Part shown: piece by piece, positions 1-6,044 of the stretch | Numbering within the stretch: position 1 is the stretch's first letter | How the letters are laid out: each line of letters opens with the position of its first letter | Assembly (NCBI GenBank): GCA_002344895.1 | Contig: DDUR01000082.1 | Span: forward strand, 1 to 6,107 | DNA length: 6,107 bases | Direction of reading: 5' to 3' | From: Ignavibacteria bacterium UBA2333 | GTDB lineage: Bacteria; Bacteroidota; Ignavibacteria; Kapaibacteriales; Kapaibacteriaceae | The notes under the pieces: model-generated | What the model saw: only the letters and a program-made list of their open reading frames with translations | Told to the model about the DNA's origin: nothing | Databases searched by the model: none | Program-made: the position numbers and the translations under genes

Positions 1-57
1 ACTTGAGTTTATATTTTTGGTTTTTCCGGACGTTACCGTCGTCATTCATCAGAAGAG

Positions 58-339
58 ATGGTAACATTGTATGAACTATCAAGACCTTTCATGAACAACG
101 AACGACAAATTGCGAAGATGTTGTACTATGGCATTGTAATAAGTATACGTATAGCTATCGTCAGCGCAACACTTGCATTTGGTCTAATAATGTATAAGAT
201 GATCAAAATAGGTAATAACGACCCTAAGAAATGGGTGGGGATACTGTTACTATTTGCATTTTGCCAAGCGGGGATTATTTTGTTTGAGATTTCTAGATAT
301 CGCGCACGCAAACAATTGAAAGAGCAGCAGCTGTTGTAA
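58..339 (+). CDS. Small two-helix membrane protein, possible immunity protein
   Basis: A 93-residue protein of no family I recognise. Two hydrophobic segments are clear: residues about 25-47 (ISIRIAIVSATLAFGLIMYK) and 58-79 (WVGILLLFAFCQAGIILFEI). They are joined by a short polar loop containing GNNDPKKW, and the C-terminal tail is basic and then polar (RYRARKQLKEQQLL). It should sit in the inner membrane. The ATG at 58 follows a purine run, AGAAGAG at 51-57, that could act as a close ribosome site; Met12 is another possible start. A frame open from the window edge ends with TAA at 62-64, overlapping this start as in translationally coupled genes. The stop codon TAA is followed at once by the RHS fragment. 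Small membrane proteins in this position beside RHS fragments are often immunity proteins, but that role here is inferred from context only. The gene is AT-rich compared with the RHS fragment. Confidence 0.7.
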   Translation: MVTLYELSRPFMNNERQIAKMLYYGIVISIRIAIVSATLAFGLIMYKMIKIGNNDPKKWVGILLLFAFCQAGIILFEISRYRARKQLKEQQLL

Positions 340-771
340 ATGGATTATATATGGCGCTATCGATTTGGTCCACTCCATGAACGCGAACAGAAGCGTCAGT
401 ACGCCAATGCCAATGGAACACTCAATAATGGTTTGTTGTGGACGTATACGTTGCTTGGTGCAGATGCCAAGCAGTTGATGACGTATAACGGACTCCAGGC
501 AGACTGGTGTGGGCAACCAGCGGGCACGGTTTGGATCTGGCCCGTAGAACATAATTCATACGGTCCAGCCCAAAGCCGTATTATTATGCGTCCCGACGGC
601 ACGCGAAACGTCGTGATTACGGACCACCTGGGCTCGACACGTCTCACCCTCTCAACCGACGCAGCACCGATGCAAAGCCAGCTCCACAATGCCTTCGGAG
701 AAGTCACCAGCGATGTTGGTGAAGTTCACGGAGGTGGCGCGTACGGAGCGACACCGGTTCCTATTGCATTC
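340..771 (+). pseudogene. Truncated RHS/YD-repeat core fragment (displaced RHS cassette)
   Basis: This stretch encodes a piece of the RHS-repeat core, the beta-shell protein that encloses polymorphic toxin tips. What is visible: WRYRFGPLHEREQKRQY at residues 5-21, WTYTLLG near residue 35, a block ending in SYGPAQSR, PDGTR, and the diagnostic DHLGSTR at residues 95-101 (bases 622-642), followed by an FGEV motif at 119-122 as in the usual YxPFGE element. A complete RHS protein has hundreds of residues before this point. After it come the YxGRExD-like and DPxG core-end motifs, and neither side is present. Recognisable homology stops near base 720, and the next residues are unlike RHS. The ATG at 340 directly abuts the previous gene's TAA and has no clear ribosome site, so this is probably not an independent gene. 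The frame runs without a stop into the secreted protein starting at 772, so automatic annotation would call one 502-residue ORF, 340-1848. Confidence 0.75.
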
Positions 772-1848
772 ATGCAGAACGCAGGTCGTATATGGTGCCG
801 TGTCTCGGCATTGATAGCAGTGACGTTCATCTGTACGATGACGGCGTCATCACAGAGTGTCAAATTCAGCATGAGTTGTACACGCCTACGGGTGCACATG
901 GCTGATAAGGTCCTGACAGCACATAGTTTACGCTGGGATGGAAGGATGCTGGTTGTAGTTGACACAAATCAAAACATTACCGGGGTAATACTCAGAGATA
1001 CTCTTGCAACATTTTTCGGACGTGCGCACGTCTACCTCGGAAACCTTGTGATCCATAACGTCACTGGGAAAGACGGTGACTCCGTAACAGCGTGTAGTTA
1101 TGAGTTGCCAACACTTCGAGCCATACGTTGTGTCCGCGGAGAGTCATTTGTAAAATTCGGTCATGTACTCAGTCATGGGCCAGACGGACTGGGTGTGACG
1201 GCAACGGACGTCGTAACGGGTGAGAGCTACACCGTCGGCACAACGGAGCTGTATGCAATGTATCGTTGGATTGCCGAGTACTCACCAGGATGTATTCGTG
1301 ATCTGGTGAACGACAGAAACATCGAATGCGGCGATCATGCTATATACCTAGATGCTAGCGGATATGGCGTTCTGGCTGGTTATGGTGGACCAGACAGTTC
1401 CCGACTTGAGATAGCGCGTCGTGATACCGATACACGGATCTACGTGCTTGATACAAACAGTAAAAACATCCAGTTCGTCGGAACCTATGCATTCCCCCGA
1501 ATCTCTGGATGCCTTTTTGCAATTCGTGGAGATTCTGCATACATGGTCGGTGAACGTACTGGTGTTACGTCAGCCTGGTGTTCGGTCAGAGATCCGTGGT
1601 ATAAGTACCATTTTATGACCGAAAGTGGCTACGATTGGTACTATAAGTTTAGCGACGCTAACGTTTTACGTGCTCCTGATGGATCTGTCGTACGTCTTTG
1701 GAACTACGCAGATGTGGCTGGGAAACGTATGGGCACAGCATCGATGCCATGTGAGATTTACCATCGTCTGATCCTCATTCCAAGCGGGCCGGATCGTGAA
1801 AGTATACTTCACCACAAAGAGGATGGAACCGTAGAAATATCTGACTAA
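772..1848 (+). CDS. Secreted protein of unknown function, possibly beta-propeller-like
   Basis: About 358 residues if started at the ATG at 772, which I chose because it opens a signal peptide: a short n-region with two arginines (MQNAGRIWCR), hydrophobic VSALIAVTFICTMTA, and a small-residue ASSQS cleavage region. The mature part is rich in beta-forming stretches separated by turns with Asp and Gly, for example LRWDGRMLVVVDTNQ, YLDASGYGVLAGYGG, RIYVLDTNSKNIQFVGTY and LRAPDGSVVRLWNYA. This pattern recalls propeller blades, but I cannot assign a family. It should be exported to the periplasm or cell surface. No good Shine-Dalgarno precedes 772. The same frame is open back to 340, so the protein may instead be made as a fusion behind the RHS fragment. 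A signal peptide in the middle of a protein argues for a separate gene that landed behind RHS debris. A role as an RHS effector tip cannot be excluded. Confidence 0.6.
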   Translation: MQNAGRIWCRVSALIAVTFICTMTASSQSVKFSMSCTRLRVHMADKVLTAHSLRWDGRMLVVVDTNQNITGVILRDTLATFFGRAHVYLGNLVIHNVTGKDGDSVTACSYELPTLRAIRCVRGESFVKFGHVLSHGPDGLGVTATDVVTGESYTVGTTELYAMYRWIAEYSPGCIRDLVNDRNIECGDHAIYLDASGYGVLAGYGGPDSSRLEIARRDTDTRIYVLDTNSKNIQFVGTYAFPRISGCLFAIRGDSAYMVGERTGVTSAWCSVRDPWYKYHFMTESGYDWYYKFSDANVLRAPDGSVVRLWNYADVAGKRMGTASMPCEIYHRLILIPSGPDRESILHHKEDGTVEISD

Positions 1849-1923
1849 AGTGACGTTGACTCCGTCCCCTCCACAGCGCGACGTTCTAAAAATACCGTAT
1901 TGTTCTCCAGCGTGAATGCTAGA

Positions 1924-1941
1924 CGTTGTATCGGTACAACG
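1924..1941. repeat. Short perfect hairpin in the gap after the secreted protein
   Basis: CGTTGTA at 1924-1930 pairs perfectly with TACAACG at 1935-1941 around a four-base loop, TCGG. A second small hairpin, AGGC-TGA-GCCT, follows at once at 1942-1952. There is no T-run after either, so this is not a standard intrinsic terminator. It lies between the stop at 1848 and the lipoprotein start at 2004 or 2049 and could affect the leader of that gene. A chance 7-bp stem is quite possible. Confidence 0.4.
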
Positions 1942-2003
1942 AGGCTGAGCCTACATCGAGAGGATGCCATTTACAGAACGTTTGCCATCCGAGCCTGCAG
2001 CTT

Positions 2004-2459
2004 ATGCCGGATTTATTGTCGTCGAATGGAAAAAAATGCGAGGTTTGTATGATGCTATCAATGGCACTCATTTTTTACGCAGCATGCTCTCTGCTTTCTG
2101 CAAATCACAATCAAGATGATCTATGCCAACGAGTGGGCTCAGTGATTACGCTCGGTTCGAGTGCTCGAGAAGCGATAGCGTCAATTCAACAGTACAACGA
2201 AGTAGTACCCGATACAATCGTAGCTCTTGAGTCACACAACCCATTTTTCTGGCGCGGTGTTATGTGTGAATACGGTGATTCGATGGCCGTATATCTCTAC
2301 ACACGCCAGATGCACAAGAACAATAGCAATCTTGACACGATTCTGAAGAGTCAGATTAGTGGCTACCTTGTAGTTCGATATACCGAACAACTGCGACTGT
2401 TATGCAAAGAATGGAGGGGTACGGACTATCCGTCATACGACCTTCAGGGATACGAATGA
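2004..2459 (+). CDS. Small lipoprotein of unknown function
   Basis: About 151 residues from the ATG at 2004. This start gives a lipoprotein signal: a basic KK pair in the n-region, hydrophobic MMLSMALIFYAA, and the lipobox YAAC with the modified cysteine at residue 28. The ATG at 2049 has a better ribosome site, GAGG at 2040-2043, but would leave a signal with no positive charge, so the start is uncertain; the frame is open upstream to at least 1926. The mature protein carries a serine- and alanine-rich helix (GSSAREAIASIQQ), then FFWRGVMCEYGDSMAVYLY and a polar C-terminus with several aromatics. It belongs to no family I know. Its central part can be aligned loosely with the broken gene at 4747-5313 (C-[ED]-x-G then Y/F-R-M-D-L-K positions). 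The next lipoprotein frame starts 13 bases downstream, so the two are probably co-transcribed. Confidence 0.65.
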   Translation: MPDLLSSNGKKCEVCMMLSMALIFYAACSLLSANHNQDDLCQRVGSVITLGSSAREAIASIQQYNEVVPDTIVALESHNPFFWRGVMCEYGDSMAVYLYTRQMHKNNSNLDTILKSQISGYLVVRYTEQLRLLCKEWRGTDYPSYDLQGYE

Positions 2460-2472
2460 CGAAGGTTATGAA

Positions 2473-3270
2473 GTGATGACGACACGTAACAATTGGCGTT
2501 CAATGCTAGATTACGACATTGTGCACATGTCGGTTCATTATTCGCTGTCATTGCGGTTTCTGCTTGGTCTGTTGATATCGACAATAGTGATTTCGTGCAG
2601 TGAGAAGAATCCGAAGCCTAACGTAAAACCCGTAGCAAAGGTTAGAACCACAGTCAGTCACCGTGATAGCAGTTCGTTCAAGCCTGAAACCATCGCCGTT
2701 GCGGAGTATTCTATTGTGAACGACAAATACCTAGAGATCCGTGTGACAAACATCTCTCAGGAAGCAATTGCCCTGATACCAACGCTCTATACTATCGACG
2801 AAAAGACAGAATTCAACTGGATTACTGCTGGCACTTCAGTTGGAAAGGTAATTTACTGGGATACGGCGCGTTTCACTCAGTCAATGGAGCTTCATGAGCC
2901 TTGGCCACGCTACTCTCCAGATCTTCCAGTGACCGTGGTGGAGATACCACTGAAGCAAACTGCACGATTCCAGTTCTCATTTGATGCAGTACCACACGCT
3001 CATCCGACGAGTTCAAAGCTAAAAATTGACTTGAACTATCTGCCTGCGTGGAAGATAACGTCAGCATTCAGAGAAAGCATTGACTCGACATTCGTAATCA
3101 CAGGTCAAAGTGTCTACAAGATGTGTCGACGCGGTGAAAAGCAATGGGGCGTATTTCACGATGTGTGCAATAGGCCCAGTGCGTCGATGAAAAACAGGTC
3201 AATGTTTTACTGGCTGAGTGATAACGTGAAAGATGTGAAGGTTGCTCCGTCCAACAAACGCGCTCGCTGA
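2473..3270 (+). CDS. Lipoprotein with a predicted beta-sandwich domain
   Basis: A 265-residue protein whose N-terminus carries a hydrophobic run, FLLGLLISTIVI, ending in the lipobox VISC with cysteine at residue 42. It should be a lipidated envelope protein. The start is GTG at 2473, immediately followed by ATG at 2476, with GAAGG at 2461-2465 as a plausible ribosome site. The internal ATG at 2527 would give a more typical 24-residue signal. After a proline- and lysine-rich linker (EKNPKPNVKPVAKV), residues about 70-180 alternate beta-strand-like stretches, including YLEIRVTNISQEAIAL, which resembles the strand pattern of immunoglobulin-like or DUF-type beta-sandwich domains, followed by a long tryptophan-bearing region. 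The C-terminus is very basic (SNKRAR). I do not recognise the family. It lies 13 bases after the preceding lipoprotein and is probably in the same operon. An immunity or envelope-guard role is only a guess from context. Confidence 0.7.
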   Translation: MMTTRNNWRSMLDYDIVHMSVHYSLSLRFLLGLLISTIVISCSEKNPKPNVKPVAKVRTTVSHRDSSSFKPETIAVAEYSIVNDKYLEIRVTNISQEAIALIPTLYTIDEKTEFNWITAGTSVGKVIYWDTARFTQSMELHEPWPRYSPDLPVTVVEIPLKQTARFQFSFDAVPHAHPTSSKLKIDLNYLPAWKITSAFRESIDSTFVITGQSVYKMCRRGEKQWGVFHDVCNRPSASMKNRSMFYWLSDNVKDVKVAPSNKRAR

Positions 3271-3464
3271 GATACGACCTGCTACAGATCGAGGCCACGG
3301 AACAACCGTCATATGGAGCCACCGCCGGAAAATTACATAGCCTAGATCAGCCAGCGTTCGGTTAGATTGTCGAAAATCGAGTGAGCAGACAGGTAATCCT
3401 CACATCAAGAATGCATGGGTATCATATGATGCTTCTTCGTGACAAATTCATTGCAGTCTGGAGC

Positions 3465-4040
3465 ATGACACACAAAATAGTGTATAGCATTCGCACACTG
3501 ATGCTTCACGTAGTTGTGATCATTCTTGTTGCCACATCTTCGCTCGGTGCACAGACGAAGGACGATTTTTACGTTTCTCGATGTCCGTCGGTTAGTGCTC
3601 AGTCAGAAGTTCTTGATTCGCTGAAAGAATGGATCAAGACATTGGCCGACACAAGTTGGCGCGTCCAAGACGTAGATAGTGCAGTAATCCTATGTGGATT
3701 CGGGGTGCAAGATATTGTATCAGAGCTTGTTCTTATGGATACGTGCAGAAAGCGATATGGACTGCCCGATAGTCTATGTCACTATAAAATTATTACTTGG
3801 CGTTGGGATAAAAACCGACTCGCCAACCACAGTAGGGCAGTCGATAGTGTGACACGCATGATGGAACGTACTCAACGTTATAGCACCATATCCATTGATT
3901 CTTACTTAGATGACCACGTAATCAGAGGCACGTTGAGAGTCTTTCAAAGGCCGATTGATATTTTCTCGTCGGAGATTCATTTCATCTTCATTCTGGAGTA
4001 TGATCGACGCAAATTCTCAGCAGGTATCATGCGATCATAG
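3465..4040 (+). CDS. Secreted protein of unknown function
   Basis: About 191 residues from the ATG at 3465, chosen because it gives a standard signal peptide: basic MTHKIVYSIR, hydrophobic LHVVVIILVAT, and a signal peptidase I site after SSLGA, leaving QTKDD at the mature N-terminus. The frame is open back to 3366, with possible starts at GTG 3381 and ATG 3426 or 3429. The GGAG at 3460-3463 is too close to 3465 to be convincing, so the start is uncertain. The mature protein is acidic in its first half, with repeated DS and DT pairs (VLDSLKEW, DVDSAVIL, LPDSLCHY). A tryptophan- and arginine-rich patch (ITWRWDKNR) follows, then a helix (VDSVTRMMERTQ). The C-terminal part has a hydrophobic strand, EIHFIFILEYDRR. 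It has four cysteines after the signal and no recognised domain. It sits in the run of exported proteins, about 190 bases after the previous gene. Confidence 0.65.
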   Translation: MTHKIVYSIRTLMLHVVVIILVATSSLGAQTKDDFYVSRCPSVSAQSEVLDSLKEWIKTLADTSWRVQDVDSAVILCGFGVQDIVSELVLMDTCRKRYGLPDSLCHYKIITWRWDKNRLANHSRAVDSVTRMMERTQRYSTISIDSYLDDHVIRGTLRVFQRPIDIFSSEIHFIFILEYDRRKFSAGIMRS

Positions 4041-4113
4041 GTTTCGATCGTTCGCCGTCGTTTATATCAGCTCATAGAGAGTTGCGACTCATCACAGTTC
4101 TCATGTTGATTTG

Positions 4114-4120
4114 AAGGAAG
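4114..4120 (+). promoter_or_regulatory. Strong ribosome binding site that fixes a GTG start
   Basis: AAGGAAG lies six bases upstream of the GTG at 4127. It is the clearest Shine-Dalgarno sequence in the window and supports GTG as the start of the lipoprotein at 4127-4588, which has no earlier ATG in a good position. Confidence 0.6.
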
Positions 4121-4126
4121 AACGTT

Positions 4127-4588
4127 GTGGCTCAAAGCTTAGGATTAAACTTCGTCTGCCAATTGCTTGTGATTACCGGGGCTCTCGTCGGTTGCAGGAG
4201 TGGATCAACTCTCTACCTAGAAGAGATCAACGTACACGATGCAATCGTGTACGTTGAGAACAACGATGGACCGGGGATTGGTCATTTTCCTTGTTTTACA
4301 CTGTATCGCCAGACTCCCGATTCAATGAGTATTGGTAAAGATACCGTCGTGGTCGTCAAACGAGGCGTACCTTGTACGCTAGAAGAATTGGCCGACGAAT
4401 GTGATTCCTCGGTCGTTCAGTGTATCATTGCTCGAGGAGATAGAAGTCCAGTTTGTATTGTGCCAAACTATGGAACATACAAATACATAAAAATACGGTA
4501 CTATGCACGGGGATGGAAAGATATCATCATGAATCGCCACGGTAGAACTCCCGTTATGATCCCCAATGTGCTGTTTGGAAGACGATAG
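4127..4588 (+). CDS. Small lipoprotein of unknown function
   Basis: A 153-residue protein starting at GTG 4127, six bases after a good AAGGAAG ribosome site. The signal peptide has a hydrophobic core, FVCQLLVITGALVG, and the lipobox LVGC with cysteine at residue 23; the n-region unusually has no Lys or Arg. The mature part is compact and looks mainly beta: IVYVEN, FTLYRQ, TVVVVKRGVPC, VVQCIIARGD, KYIKIRYYARGWKDI. Besides the lipidated cysteine there are four more, one each in HFPCF, GVPC, DEC and VQC, plus PVCIV, so disulfides are likely in the periplasm. A basic patch ends the protein (NRHGRTP...FGRR). I recognise no family; the pattern suits a small carboxypeptidase-regulatory-like or transthyretin-like beta domain, but weakly. 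The coding sequence contains a perfect 14-bp inverted repeat at 4227-4257. Confidence 0.7.
   Translation: MAQSLGLNFVCQLLVITGALVGCRSGSTLYLEEINVHDAIVYVENNDGPGIGHFPCFTLYRQTPDSMSIGKDTVVVVKRGVPCTLEELADECDSSVVQCIIARGDRSPVCIVPNYGTYKYIKIRYYARGWKDIIMNRHGRTPVMIPNVLFGRR
4227..4257. repeat. Perfect 14-bp inverted repeat inside a lipoprotein gene
   Basis: TCAACGTACACGAT at 4227-4240 and its exact reverse complement ATCGTGTACGTTGA at 4244-4257 are separated by GCA. In RNA this is a tight 14-bp hairpin about 100 bases after the start codon. It is translated as the strand-like EINVHDAIVYVE. It could slow ribosomes, expose an RNase site, or bind a dimeric protein on DNA. The symmetry is seen directly; any function is inferred. 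Confidence 0.9.
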
Positions 4589-4746
4589 AGCTAATGAGGT
4601 CAATATTGGCGTACGTATACTATTCCATTGGTAACTGACGATAGCGACATTCGGCACGTTGAGAATTTCTCTGTTCATTCGATCCAGAATAACGTGATGT
4701 TGGTTCAACAAAGCAACCTATATTAACCGTCAGAGAATCTTGAGTA

Positions 4747-5313
4747 ATGCCAAGCATGATAACAAAGTTCATATGTCGAGTACTATGCGTTCTTACAACC
4801 ATGCTGATCTTCTCCTGAGGGCAAAACCACGGAAACACTGGAAAGTTCACGTCGTTACCAACGTTTGCAGAACACCCCTTTGATTCCTTACGAGCATCTT
4901 GTCCTACGGAGCTTGTTCAGTTTACGTACGGCAAGAGAGTTTGCGTTACGTGTGACTCTGGAGGTCGGTGGGAGATCCAGTTGTTTCCGCGAACGATGTC
5001 AAGCGATAGCGTACAACGAGATAAGCTCCTCAAACGAGATGCACGTTACATTGTGAAGAATTTCGATATGTGGATGCTGTAGCGAAAGTGTAAGCCTTTC
5101 GAGCTGCAGACAGACAACAATGAAGAAGATTCGAAGGAAGAACTGGATATGCCGTTTCTTAGCCGCGCCTACCGCTGGCAAGACTCCGTCTGGACTCTGG
5201 TTTCTACGGCAATGATCTCAAAGTATGATGAGTTCCACTGCTTCCGTACTGCCGTAACCGAAGGGCGTTATAGAACGCGGTTACTGTGCGATACGATCTT
5301 GAAAGGGCCGTAA
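4747..5313 (+). pseudogene. Broken lipoprotein gene with two in-frame stop codons
   Basis: In one continuous frame from the ATG at 4747 to the TAA at 5311-5313, the sequence reads as a lipoprotein of about 188 residues, interrupted only by TGA at 4816-4818 and TAG at 5080-5082. The N-terminus is a typical signal: MPSMITKFICR, then hydrophobic VLCVLTTMLIFS. The TGA falls exactly where the lipobox cysteine should be (LIFS-stop-GQN), so one base change from TGC or TGT explains it. Downstream, 87 codons are open (FTYGKRVCVTCDSGGRWEIQ is one part) and, after the TAG, 76 more (ELQTDNNEEDSKEELDMPF, then RAYRWQDSVWTLVSTAM). The frame ends in three consecutive stops, TAA TAG TGA. Competing frames are shorter and lack a signal. 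It follows the same layout as the intact lipoproteins around it and shows loose similarity to the one at 2004-2459. Sequencing error could mimic one stop but is less likely for two. Confidence 0.7.
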
Positions 5314-5325
5314 TAGTGAGAATGA

Positions 5326-5554
5326 ACGTTACTCCTGGAATTCTACGCGACGGAGCGGAATAGGGGAGTGGTAGGTCCCTGGTACAGACCCCATATTCTA
5401 GCAAAAGTAGTTTATGATTACCTTCAAAGCTGTAACAGGCGGCCTTACGGCAAACAATCCTGCCGACAAGCTAGGCAAGGTCGTGTTATCAAATTCACTA
5501 CCGGACAACATTGATGAAGCCAAATGTGATGTGCTCGTATCGGAACCAAAGTAA
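5326..5554 (+). other. Possible degraded coding remnant between the pseudogene and the last lipoprotein
   Basis: Two overlapping frames here look coding. One is open from 5326 to the TGA at 5512-5514 and includes EFYATERNRGVVGPWYRPHI and then LAKVVYDYL, with no start codon that stands out. The other runs from ATG 5414 to TAA 5552-5554 (46 residues: MITFKAVTGGLTANNPADKL, then GKVVLSNSLPDN). Joining them by a single frameshift near 5414 would give one smooth protein fragment, so this may be the rest of a decayed gene. Equally, both may be chance open frames in a short spacer. The second frame overlaps the start of the lipoprotein at 5514. No family recognised. Confidence 0.25.
5358..5398. repeat. 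Imperfect inverted repeat after the triple stop
   Basis: GAATAGGGG at 5358-5366 pairs with CCCC-A-TATTC at 5389-5398, leaving one unpaired A. The intervening 22 bases can form an alternative GGTC/GACC stem (5374-5377 with 5387-5390). It lies 45 bases after the pseudogene's end. No T-run follows, so it is only a weak candidate for a terminator or RNA-processing hairpin. Confidence 0.35.
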
Positions 5555-6044
5555 CACGTTCAGTGCGCTACTTCTTACCGACGTAATAATCGTCGTACTT
5601 CTCGTGGCCTGCGTAAAGTATGAGTCGCGATTGAAATCAAACGCGAACGGTGACAGCGGATTGGTCGTAACCTATAGCTTCGATGCATTACTCGATACGA
5701 TGCCAACAGAATATAGTGTCGCCCAGTTCATAGAAGTCAATTCGGCGGGCGAGGGGTTGGACGGTGAAGCGGCCGAGGGGTATGGTTATGTTGTAACCGA
5801 GAAGATGTGGAATGAGACAACACGCTGCCGTACACTTGACATGATTGGGACATTACCTGATTCGAGTACGAGAAACGTTGTATTAGCGATCGCAAGCGAA
5901 TACGTTATTAGAAATGAGGGCGGTGAGATGGATTCATTGATACGGGATCTTAACATTCATTGTATTGACACAACACGTCGTACACATCGTCGCGCACTTT
6001 CGTTACTTCGAGCAGAAGTGAATGAATGGTTAGGAGTTCCCTAG
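5514..6044 (+). CDS. Lipoprotein of unknown function
   Basis: A 176-residue protein from the ATG at 5514 (a TTG lies just before it at 5511). A weak GGA at 5503-5505 is the only ribosome-site candidate; ATG 5529 is an alternative start. The signal has an arginine in a long n-region, hydrophobic ALLLTDVIIVVLLVA, and the lipobox LVAC with cysteine at residue 33. After a polar linker (ESRLKSNANGDSG) comes a strand (LVVTYSFDALL), then an acidic, glycine-rich part (SAGEGLDGEAAEGYGYVV). The C-terminal half is probably helical: STRNVVLAIASEYVIRN, EMDSLIRDLNIHC, and a basic stretch (TTRRTHRRALSLLRAEVNEW). It is predicted to be lipidated and held in the envelope. I know no family for it. It is the last of the run of small exported proteins, and the 5' end overlaps a possible degraded reading frame. 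Confidence 0.7.
   Translation: MKPNVMCSYRNQSNTFSALLLTDVIIVVLLVACVKYESRLKSNANGDSGLVVTYSFDALLDTMPTEYSVAQFIEVNSAGEGLDGEAAEGYGYVVTEKMWNETTRCRTLDMIGTLPDSSTRNVVLAIASEYVIRNEGGEMDSLIRDLNIHCIDTTRRTHRRALSLLRAEVNEWLGVP

Noticed and set aside
12..19. TATTTTTG matching the Bacteroidota -7 promoter consensus TAnnTTTG
   Set aside because: The matching -33 TTTG element would lie outside the window, the region may be coding, and the taxonomic assignment is uncertain.
1591..1606. Small palindrome TGGTA-TAAG-TACCA inside the secreted protein gene
   Set aside because: A 5-bp stem is within chance expectation.
3243..3362. Open stretch in the frame of the 3465 gene running back across the end of the 2473 gene
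   Set aside because: It is separated from the 3465 gene by TAG 3363, has no start or ribosome site, and does not resemble a known protein or RHS sequence.
4816..4818. TGA read as selenocysteine or cysteine
   Set aside because: Other genes here stop at TGA (2459, 3270), a second stop (TAG) lies downstream in the same frame, and I see no obvious SECIS-like hairpin directly after it. A nonsense mutation is simpler.
4379..4850. Long minus-strand open frames
   Set aside because: They overlap + strand genes with signal peptides and good starts and show no recognisable protein features; they are antisense shadows.
4865..5056. 63-residue ORF beginning MQNTPLIPYEH
   Set aside because: It lies out of frame within the broken lipoprotein gene, has no signal or ribosome site, and its frame is less protein-like than the 4747-5313 frame.
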